A DNA stretch of 14,611 nucleotides from JBFWRK01 sp050248955 (GTDB taxonomy: Bacteria > Actinomycetota > Acidimicrobiia > Acidimicrobiales > Ilumatobacteraceae), in the NCBI GenBank assembly GCA_050248955.1, contig JBFWRK010000041.1:1-14611 (forward strand), read 5' to 3'. The position numbers were made by a program, and so were the translations under genes. Shown here piece by piece: positions 1 to 12,322 of this stretch. The number at the start of each line of letters is the position of its first letter. Position 1 is the stretch's first letter. Below the pieces are notes generated by a model. It had not been told where the DNA came from. It searched no databases and saw nothing but the letters and a program-made list of their open reading frames with translations.

Positions 1-501
1 AAGGTCAAGGCCAACCTCGAGGCCCGCACCCAGTCGATGAACATGGAGGAGAAGATCTTCGAGATCGTCATCCCCATGGAGGACGTGGTCGAGTTCAAGG
101 GCGGTCGCAAGCAGGTCGTCCAGAAGAAGGTCTTCCCCGGTTACCTGCTCGTGCGCTGCGAGATGGACGACGAGTCGTGGTACTGCATCCGCAACACGCC
201 GGGTGTCACCGGCTTCGTCGGCCAGGCGCGGTTCGACAAGAAGCCGACCCCACTGTCACGGCGCGAGGTCGAGACCTTCCTCGCCGCGAAGGGCGACGGC
301 CTGGAAGCGGCGCCGAAGCGCAAGCCGAAGTTCGAGTACGAAGTCGGCGAGACCGTCCGTGTGAAGGAAGGCCCGTTCGCCGACTTCTCCGGTCAGGTCG
401 CCGAGATCAACATGGATCACATGAAGCTCAAGGTGCTGGTGAACATCTTCGGCCGCGAAACGCTGGTCGAGATGGACTTCAGCCAAGTCGCCAAGCTCTG
501 A
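1..501 (+). CDS. nusG: Transcription termination/antitermination factor NusG, 5' truncated
   Basis: NusG binds the RNA polymerase clamp through its NGN domain and links transcription to Rho or to the ribosome (S10) through its KOW domain. The frame is open from base 1, so the start lies outside the window; 166 residues are visible. The N-terminal part matches the NGN domain (VFPGYLLVRCEM, then NTPGVTGFVG at roughly residues 45-75). After a charged linker comes a KOW domain (VRVKEGPFADFSGQV, then a C-terminal beta segment with VNIFGRETLVEM). An internal Met at base 37 is not a believable start because the NGN domain is already under way. It ends 31 bp before rplK, the usual nusG-rplK-rplA order, and secE would be expected just upstream. 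Family assignment is very secure. Confidence 0.97.
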   Translation, partial: KVKANLEARTQSMNMEEKIFEIVIPMEDVVEFKGGRKQVVQKKVFPGYLLVRCEMDDESWYCIRNTPGVTGFVGQARFDKKPTPLSRREVETFLAAKGDGLEAAPKRKPKFEYEVGETVRVKEGPFADFSGQVAEINMDHMKLKVLVNIFGRETLVEMDFSQVAKL

Positions 502-532
502 CGAGCGGGCACCAGGAAAGGGAACGCCGAAG

Positions 533-958
533 ATGGCGAAGAAGAAGGTTGCAGCGATCGTCAGGATCCAGATCCCAGCCGGCAAGGCCACCCCGGCGCC
601 GCCGGTCGGTACGGCTCTCGGCCCGCACGGCATCGGGATCATGGACTTCGTGAAGCAGTACAACGCGGCCACCGAGTCGCAGGTCGGGACGATCATCCCG
701 GTCGAGATCACGGTGTTCGAGGATCGTTCGTTCACGTTCATCCTGAAAACCCCGCCGACCCCGGTCCTGCTGCGCCAGAAGGCGGGCATCGCCGGCGGCT
801 CACAGACCCCTGGCAAGACCGTCGCCGGCTCGGTCACCGAGGCCGACATCGAAGAGGTGGCGAAGATCAAGCTGCCCGACCTCAACGCCTACGATCTCGA
901 GGCCGCCAAGCAGCAGGTGCGCGGCACCGCCCGGTCGATGGGTCTCCAGGTCGTCTGA
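533..958 (+). CDS. rplK: 50S ribosomal protein L11
   Basis: L11 binds the GTPase-associated region of 23S rRNA, helps form the stalk base contacted by EF-G and EF-Tu, and is part of the stringent-response and thiostrepton site. The 141-residue length is normal. The N-terminal domain has the conserved IPAGKATPAPPVGTALG (about residues 13-29), including the prolines of the thiopeptide-binding region. The C-terminal RNA-binding domain has KTPPTPVLL and ends with LPDLNAYDLEAAKQQVRGTA followed by RSMG. The ATG is chosen because an AGGAAAGGGA ribosome-binding site (514-523) lies about 9 nt upstream and the MAKKKVAA opening is typical. The stop is TGA followed by C and overlaps the first unit of a 15-bp tandem repeat that fills part of the gap to rplA. 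Confidence 0.98.
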   Translation: MAKKKVAAIVRIQIPAGKATPAPPVGTALGPHGIGIMDFVKQYNAATESQVGTIIPVEITVFEDRSFTFILKTPPTPVLLRQKAGIAGGSQTPGKTVAGSVTEADIEEVAKIKLPDLNAYDLEAAKQQVRGTARSMGLQVV

Positions 959-1016
959 CACCGGGCCGTCCGACACCAAGCCGTCCGACACCAAGCCGTC
1001 GGGCACCAAACCAGTC
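957..1016 (+). repeat. Four tandem 15-bp units in the rplK-rplA spacer
   Basis: Units are GACACCGGGCCGTCC (957-971), GACACCAAGCCGTCC (972-986), GACACCAAGCCGTCG (987-1001) and the degenerate GGCACCAAACCAGTC (1002-1016). The array begins inside the rplK stop codon. The period is a multiple of three, so every frame repeats; in the frame starting at 957 the units read Asp-Thr-(Gly/Lys)-Pro-Ser. It may be simple slippage expansion in a non-coding spacer or the relic of a coding tail. No transcription signal was recognised in it. Confidence 0.9.
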
Positions 1017-1078
1017 ACATCACCAGCTCGCCGGGAGGACCTCGCCCGGCGGCAGAACGAAAGGATGAGGGAGCCGTC

Positions 1079-1786
1079 ATGGCGAAGGGAAAGAAGTACA
1101 CGGACGCGCTGAAGCGCTTCGATCGCGAGCAGCTGTTCACGCCGACCGAGGCGTTGGACCTCGTGAAGTCGCTGGCGTCCGCCACGTTCGACGAGACCGT
1201 CGAAGTGGCGGTCCGCCTCGGTGTCGACCCGCGCAAGGCCGATCAGATGGTGCGCGGCACGGTCGCGCTGCCCGCCGGCACGGGCAAGGACGTACGGGTC
1301 GCCGTGTTCGCACAGGGCGAGGCGGCGCAGCAGGCCCGCGACGCCGGTGCCGACCTCGTCGGCGCTGACGATCTCGCCGCCGAGATCGAGAAGGGGAACC
1401 TCAACTTCGACGTCGCGATCGCCACACCGGACCTGATGCCGATGGTCGGTCGCCTCGGACGCGTCCTCGGCCCGCGTGGCCTCATGCCGAACCCGAAGAC
1501 CGGGACCGTCACGCAGGACGTCGCCCGGGCCGTCACCGAGTTCAAGGGCGGCAAGGTCGAGTACCGGACCGACCGCTACGGCAACGTGCACGTGCCGATC
1601 GGCAAGGCGAGCTTCACTCCCGACGCGCTCGAGCAGAACCTTCGGGCGCTGCTCGACGAGCTGCAACGGGCCAAGCCGGCGTCGGCGAAGGGCCGGTACC
1701 TGCGGAAGATCTCGCTCGCCTCGACCATGGGCCCAGGCATCAAGATCGACACCGCGCGACTCCGCCCGGCGGACGCCCCAGCCTGA
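1079..1786 (+). CDS. rplA: 50S ribosomal protein L1
   Basis: L1 forms the mobile L1 stalk on 23S rRNA that helps release E-site tRNA; in many bacteria it also represses its own mRNA. The product has 235 residues, a normal length. It starts MAKGKKYTDALKRFD and carries the hallmark GPRGLMPNPKTGTV at residues 131-144, followed by FKGGKVEYRTDRYGNVHVPIG. The C-terminal part returns to the first domain, as in the two-domain L1 fold. The ATG is preceded by GAGGGA (1067-1072) at 6 nt. The 120-bp spacer from rplK is longer than usual because of the tandem repeat, and it contains no stop codon in the frame shared by the two genes. A long hairpin begins 8 nt after the stop. Confidence 0.98.
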   Translation: MAKGKKYTDALKRFDREQLFTPTEALDLVKSLASATFDETVEVAVRLGVDPRKADQMVRGTVALPAGTGKDVRVAVFAQGEAAQQARDAGADLVGADDLAAEIEKGNLNFDVAIATPDLMPMVGRLGRVLGPRGLMPNPKTGTVTQDVARAVTEFKGGKVEYRTDRYGNVHVPIGKASFTPDALEQNLRALLDELQRAKPASAKGRYLRKISLASTMGPGIKIDTARLRPADAPA

Positions 1787-1793
1787 CCCCGTC

Positions 1794-1834
1794 GGCTCCG
1801 AGCGGTGGACGATCACCTGCCACCGCCGGTAGCC
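1794..1834 (+). terminator. Long bulged hairpin just after rplA
   Basis: GGCT (1794-1797) pairs with AGCC (1831-1834), CCG (1798-1800) with CGG (1827-1829), and GCGGTGG (1802-1808) with CCACCGC (1820-1826). That gives 14 base pairs, with single bulges at A1801 and U1830 and an 11-nt loop (1809-1819). It follows the rplA stop directly and precedes the rplJ leader. No U-tract follows, so it could be a U-less terminator or attenuator of the rplKA transcript, an mRNA-processing signal, or an upstream arm of the L10 leader. The pairing is read directly; the role is inferred. Confidence 0.55.
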
Positions 1835-1842
1835 TCCACGTT

Positions 1843-2018
1843 CGACAACCAGCAATGGTTGCTCGCCGAAGACCGTTGGTCCATCCGCACGGATGGGTAA
1901 TGGGCCGCATCGCCGGTCCCGCCAGCCGAGGCGGACTCCACGTGAAGCCCTTTCGCTCCTCGTCGTGTTCGCATGCATTCGCAGCGAGCACCCCGAGTAG
2001 TAGCGAGAGGAGGTGTAC
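1843..2018 (+). promoter_or_regulatory. rplJ mRNA leader, probable L10 (L10-L12 autoregulatory) leader
   Basis: In many bacteria the rplJ-rplL mRNA has a structured leader bound by the L10-L12 complex to repress translation. Position and structure fit here. A CAACCA/TGGTTG stem (1846-1851 with 1856-1861) is closed by a GCAA tetraloop, a GNRA type, and extended by CGA/TCG (1843-1845 with 1863-1865) across a bulge. Next comes a CCATCC-GCAC-GGATGG hairpin (1881-1896), for which GGTCC/GGGCC (1878-1882 with 1902-1906) is an alternative pairing. A CCGCC/GGCGG stem follows (1919-1923 with 1930-1934), then a GTGTTCGC/GCGAGCAC stem (1965-1972 with 1984-1991). CTCCTC at 1956-1961 can pair with GAGGAG at 2007-2012, inside the rplJ Shine-Dalgarno, which would be a direct way to block initiation. 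Assignment to the L10-leader class is by context and general resemblance, not by a model search. Confidence 0.6.
2005..2015 (+). promoter_or_regulatory. rplJ Shine-Dalgarno that decides the start codon
   Basis: GAGAGGAGGTG contains a full-length match to the anti-Shine-Dalgarno (AGGAGGTG, 2008-2015). An in-frame GTG at 2013 lies inside this element and so cannot be served by it; the ATG at 2019 sits about 5 nt after the GGAGG core and is the likely start. The element can also be sequestered by CTCCTC at 1956-1961. Confidence 0.75.
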
Positions 2019-2546
2019 ATGGAGAACCCGAGACCAGAGAAGGTGGCAGTCGTCGCCGAGGTCACCGAGAAGCTCGCCGCCGCACAGGCGGTGCTGCTGA
2101 CCGAGTACCGCGGCATGAGCGTCGCTCAACTCGCCTCGCTCCGCCGGACGCTGCGTCCGAGTGGTGCCGAGTACAAGGTGTACAAGAACACCCTCGTGCG
2201 TCGTGCCGCCGACGAAGCCGGCATGGGTGAGCTGAGCGATCAGCTGACTGGCCCGACGGGCGTCTTGTTCGTGAGTGGCGACATCGCCACGGCGGCCAAG
2301 ACCCTGCGCGAGTTCAGCAAGGCGAACCCGCTGCTCGTCATCAAGGGCGGCATGCTCGGCACGAAGCTCGTGAGCCAGTCCGACGTGCAGGCGCTCGCCG
2401 ACCTGCCGTCACGCGACGTCCTGTTGGCGCAGCTCGCCGGCGCGTTCCAGGCGCCGCTGACCAAGATGGCAGGCCTGCTGCAGGCCCTGCCGCGCAACTT
2501 CGCCTACGGCCTCAAGGCCCTCATCGACCAGAAGGAAGCGGCCTGA
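2019..2546 (+). CDS. rplJ: 50S ribosomal protein L10
   Basis: L10 anchors the L7/L12 dimers to the stalk base on 23S rRNA next to L11. The product is 175 residues from the ATG at 2019; an in-frame GTG at 2013 is disfavoured because it overlaps the ribosome-binding site. The N-terminal RNA-binding domain shows LLTEYRGMSVAQLASLRR and EYKVYKNTLVRRAADE, typical of L10. The C-terminal helix (NFAYGLKALIDQKEAA) is the platform for L12 N-terminal domains. It lies between a structured leader and rplL, 73 bp upstream of rplL, and the pair probably share one mRNA. L10 probably represses that mRNA when in excess, by analogy with other bacteria. Confidence 0.97.
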   Translation: MENPRPEKVAVVAEVTEKLAAAQAVLLTEYRGMSVAQLASLRRTLRPSGAEYKVYKNTLVRRAADEAGMGELSDQLTGPTGVLFVSGDIATAAKTLREFSKANPLLVIKGGMLGTKLVSQSDVQALADLPSRDVLLAQLAGAFQAPLTKMAGLLQALPRNFAYGLKALIDQKEAA

Positions 2547-2619
2547 GCCGTTCCCCGACCGCCATCGGCGACCCCCGCCGAGGCACGCAACCCAACGCAT
2601 TCACAAGGAGTTCACTGAC

Positions 2620-3000
<381 letters not shown>

Positions 3001-3027
3001 CGCCAGCGGCGCGAGCCGCTCGTGCAT

Positions 3028-3055
3028 GGAGGGCCGGGGCATCCCCCGGCCCTCC
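3028..3055 (+). terminator. Hairpin terminator after rplL
   Basis: GGAGGGCCGGGG (3028-3039) pairs perfectly with CCCCGGCCCTCC (3044-3055) around a CATC loop. A weaker CGCCCAC/GTGGGGCG hairpin follows (3059-3065 with 3073-3080). There is no T-tract, as is common for actinobacterial terminators. The hairpin may fully end the rplJL mRNA or allow partial readthrough into rpoB. Confidence 0.72.
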
Positions 3056-3080
3056 CCGCGCCCACCCGACGCGTGGGGCG

Positions 3081-3435
3081 ATGAGTTGGGAAGCGCTAGG
3101 TACTTCGCCCTGACGAGTCCTGGTGGGGGTGCCTGATCCCGATCGAGACGTACCTGTCTGCCGTGCGCCGTTCGGGTGGAAGCGCTGAACGACGACCATC
3201 CCGCCGGCTGCCAGGTGTCGCCGGCGGACGCGTTCTCTGCTCGATCGCATCGCTCCACCTGGTCTCTGTTCGGAACCGGACACGATCCGTCCGCCGGTGA
3301 TCGAAGAAACGGGTGGGCCCCGGGGGACGGGTGAGTCGGGACGCGCCGAGGGAAGCGCCAGCGAGGAGGCGCAGCCGAGAGCGGCCGAAGCGCAGCGGAG
3401 GCCAGTCGAGGCCATGAGGAGCCATGAGAGGGTGC
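3081..3435 (+). other. Gene-free region between rplL terminator and rpoB promoters
   Basis: I see no believable gene here. The best structure is CCGCCGGC/GCCGGCGG (3201-3208 with 3220-3227, 11-nt loop), framed by GAACG/CGTTC (3187-3191 with 3231-3235), which together make a two-stage hairpin. An 11-bp direct repeat, ACCTGTCTGCC, occurs at 3152-3162 and again at 3551-3561 in the rpoB 5' untranslated region. From about 3340 the + strand becomes purine-rich with GAG blocks roughly every 10 bp. The region could be upstream promoter or regulator-binding DNA, or an undetected small RNA. Nothing decides between these. Confidence 0.5.
3361..3430 (+). repeat. Degenerate roughly 10-bp-phased purine-rich repeat upstream of rpoB P1
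   Basis: The clearest copies are adjacent: GCCATGAGGA (3411-3420) and GCCATGAGAG (3421-3430), preceded by GCCAGTCGAG (3401-3410). Looser decamers reaching back to 3361 mostly start GC and carry a GA(G/A)-rich end. The array stops 5 bp before the -35 of the first rpoB promoter, in the place of an upstream activating region. Helical phasing suggests bent DNA or repeated protein contacts, but this is inference; only the last three units are convincing by eye. Confidence 0.45.
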
Positions 3436-3464
3436 TTGACGAACGCGCGTCCGTCATTTACCGT
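3436..3464 (+). promoter_or_regulatory. rpoB promoter P1 (sigma70-type)
   Basis: TTGACG (3436-3441), a 17-bp spacer, then TACCGT (3459-3464), which fits the actinobacterial housekeeping pattern TTGAC-N17/18-TANNNT. The expected start site is near 3471, giving a leader of about 160 nt. It lies just downstream of the phased purine repeat. Confidence 0.65.
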
Positions 3465-3501
3465 TCGCGGCCAGACATCCTCCCGGCACCGGCCGGGGTG
3501 G

Positions 3502-3531
3502 TTGACGTTGCGTTGCCGCCGGCGGTAGGAT
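3502..3531 (+). promoter_or_regulatory. rpoB promoter P2 (sigma70-type)
   Basis: TTGACG (3502-3507), an 18-bp spacer, then TAGGAT (3526-3531). The -35 hexamer is identical to that of P1, 66 bp upstream. The expected start site is about 3537-3540, giving a pyrimidine-rich leader of about 95 nt before the rpoB ATG. P2 has the better -10 of the pair. Confidence 0.72.
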
Positions 3532-3632
3532 CCCCGGTTGCCGTGCGTCGACCTGTCTGCCCTCCGTTTCGAGGCCTGCTTCGTCGCGCCCCGGCTCTTC
3601 TGCCGATCTCACTAGAGCCTGAGGAGTAAGCG

Positions 3633-7223
<3,591 letters not shown>

Positions 7224-7257
7224 TCAATCCGGCGACGAGAAGAAGGCAGGAAACCAC

Positions 7258-11127
<3,870 letters not shown>

Positions 11128-11159
11128 GCCCGAAGGGGCAGCACCTGAAGCAACCGAGG

Positions 11160-11189
11160 TTGCCGTCACAACGAGGCAACCCCTAACCT
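11160..11189 (+). promoter_or_regulatory. Candidate promoter for the rpsL-rpsG unit
   Basis: TTGCCG (11160-11165), an 18-bp spacer, then TAACCT (11184-11189). It fits TTG-rich -35 and TANNNT -10 patterns but is weaker than the rpoB promoters. The start site would be near 11196, placing the next stem-loop at the very 5' end of the rpsL mRNA. It overlaps a 7-bp inverted repeat, GGTTGCC/GGCAACC (11158-11164 with 11175-11181), which might instead be the rpoC terminator hairpin or an operator. Confidence 0.42.
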
Positions 11190-11192
11190 TGT

Positions 11193-11241
11193 CCGGTTCC
11201 CTCACGCCGTTCGTCACAGCCGTGACGAACGGGGTGGCCGG
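11193..11241 (+). other. Perfect 11-bp stem-loop in the rpsL leader
   Basis: CCGTTCGTCAC (11207-11217) and GTGACGAACGG (11222-11232) form a perfect stem with an AGCC tetraloop. CAC/GTG (11203-11205 with 11234-11236) extends it across a G-G mismatch, and CCGG/CCGG (11193-11196 with 11238-11241) can close the base. The heptamer CCGGTTC is also present as a direct repeat on both sides (11193-11199 and 11238-11244). There is no T-tract. It could be the rpoBC terminator, a 5' stabilising stem-loop of the rpsL mRNA, or a protein-binding dyad. Confidence 0.6.
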
Positions 11242-11270
11242 TTCACCACGAACGATCCAGAGGTAGACGC

Positions 11271-11642
11271 GTGCCCACCATCCAGCAGCTGGTCCGTCAT
11301 GGTCGCAGCACCAAGAGCGAGAAATCCAAGACGCCAGCCCTGAAGGGATCGCCGCAGCGTCGCGGCGTGTGCACGCGTGTGTTCACCACCACGCCGAAGA
11401 AGCCGAACTCGGCACTGCGCAAGGTCGCCCGTGTGCGCCTGACCAGTGGCGTCGAGGTGACCGCCTACATCCCCGGCGAAGGACACAACCTGCAGGAGCA
11501 CTCGATCGTGCTCGTGCGCGGCGGTCGCGTCCGCGATCTGCCGGGTGTCCGTTACAAGATCATCCGGGGCGCGCTCGATGCTGCCGGTGTGAAGAACCGC
11601 AAGCAGGCCCGCAGCCGCTACGGCGCGAAGAAGGACAAGTGA
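11271..11642 (+). CDS. rpsL: 30S ribosomal protein S12, with Arg at position 88
   Basis: S12 sits at the decoding centre and affects tRNA selection accuracy; it is the classic streptomycin-resistance target. The product has 123 residues and starts at a GTG (MPTIQQLVRHG) with AGAGGT (11259-11264) 6 nt upstream. Signature segments are GVCTRVFTTTPKKPNSALRK (32-51), with K43 retained, YIPGEGHNLQEHS, and a C-terminal GVKNRKQARSRYGAKK. In GGRVRDLPGVRYK the residue at codon 88 (bases 11532-11534, CGC) is Arg, where E. coli (K87) and M. tuberculosis (K88) have Lys. A Lys-to-Arg change there is a known streptomycin-resistance mutation, so this S12 may confer natural resistance. It is followed 5 bp later by rpsG. 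Confidence 0.98.
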   Translation: MPTIQQLVRHGRSTKSEKSKTPALKGSPQRRGVCTRVFTTTPKKPNSALRKVARVRLTSGVEVTAYIPGEGHNLQEHSIVLVRGGRVRDLPGVRYKIIRGALDAAGVKNRKQARSRYGAKKDK

Positions 11643-11647
11643 TCTGA

Positions 11648-12118
11648 ATGCCCCGCAAAGGCCCCGCCCCCCGTCGCAAGTTGATGCCGGACCCCGTCTA
11701 TCGGTCCCTGCTCGTCACCCAGCTCGTCAACAAGATCCTCCTGTCGGGCAAGCGCTCGATCGCCGAGAAGATCGTGTACGACGCGCTGAAGATCGTCGAA
11801 GAGAAGACCGGCACCGAGCCGGTCGCGACGCTGAAGCGGGCGATGGACAACGTGAAGCCGCCGCTCGAGGTGAAGAGCCGCCGCGTCGGTGGCGCGACCT
11901 ATCAGGTGCCGATCGAGGTGCGCGCGCCTCGTGCGAACACCCTCGCGATCCGCTGGGTCGTCAACTTCTCGCGCGCCCGGCGCGAGAAGACCATGGCGCA
12001 GCGCCTCGCCAACGAGCTGATGGATGCGGCCAACGGTCTCGGCGCGTCGATCAAGCGCCGCGACGACGTGCAGAAGATGGCCGAGTCGAACAAGGCGTTC
12101 GCCCACTACCGCTGGTGA
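11648..12118 (+). CDS. rpsG: 30S ribosomal protein S7
   Basis: S7 nucleates assembly of the 30S head on 16S rRNA and lines the mRNA exit/E-site region. The 156-residue length is standard. It begins MPRKGPAPRRKLMPDPVYRS and carries LVNKILLSGKRSIAEKIVYD, VKSRRVGGATYQVPIEVR and RWVVNFSRARREKTMAQRLA, ending in AFAHYRW. Only 5 bp separate it from rpsL. The nearest AAGGA (11631-11635) is about 12 nt before the ATG and still inside rpsL, so translational coupling is likely. A 12-bp hairpin starts 23 nt after the stop, suggesting the rpsL-rpsG transcript ends there. Confidence 0.98.
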   Translation: MPRKGPAPRRKLMPDPVYRSLLVTQLVNKILLSGKRSIAEKIVYDALKIVEEKTGTEPVATLKRAMDNVKPPLEVKSRRVGGATYQVPIEVRAPRANTLAIRWVVNFSRARREKTMAQRLANELMDAANGLGASIKRRDDVQKMAESNKAFAHYRW

Positions 12119-12141
12119 ATCGCCGCGCGATCGCGTCCTGA

Positions 12142-12169
12142 AACGGCCCGCCCCGATGGGCGGGCCGTT
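12142..12169 (+). terminator. Hairpin terminator after rpsG
   Basis: AACGGCCCGCCC (12142-12153) pairs perfectly with GGGCGGGCCGTT (12158-12169) around a CGAT loop. Its outer A-T pairs give only a two-T tail, followed by CCGCG. It probably ends or attenuates the rpsL-rpsG mRNA ahead of fusA. Confidence 0.7.
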
Positions 12170-12206
12170 CCGCGTCCGACGTCACACATCCCCAGGTCAG
12201 ACGGGT

Positions 12207-12238
12207 TTGGGTGAAGCGCGCCGCGCGTCCGATAGCAT
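12207..12238 (+). promoter_or_regulatory. Weak candidate fusA promoter
   Basis: TAGCAT (12233-12238) fits the TANNNT -10 pattern and lies about 85 bp before the fusA ATG, after the rpsG hairpin. There is no good -35: TTGGGT (12207-12212) would need a 20-bp spacer, and the hexamers at 17-18 bp are poor. It is proposed mainly because the preceding hairpin makes a separate promoter likely. Confidence 0.3.
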
Positions 12239-12322
12239 CGATCGCCGTGCCGCAGGCAGGATCGGGCCGACGCGCCCGGCCTTCGCACGTCCCCCCGCCG
12301 AATGAACCGGAAGTGAACCACG

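Noticed and set aside
2013..2018. GTG start for rplJ, two codons upstream
   Set aside because: It lies within the Shine-Dalgarno itself; the ATG at 2019 has proper spacing.
3110..3117. CTGACGAG resembling a hammerhead ribozyme core
   Set aside because: The required GAAA core strand and the flanking helices are not present at workable distances.
3297..3629. A 110-codon + strand frame starting at GTG between rplL and rpoB
   Set aside because: It runs over both rpoB promoters, has no ribosome-binding site at its start, uses AGG/AGA and other codons avoided by the neighbours, and resembles no family I know.
12126..12135. CGCGATCGCG palindrome after rpsG
   Set aside because: A single 10-bp palindrome in GC-rich DNA with no second copy nearby; nothing supports an operator or special repeat.
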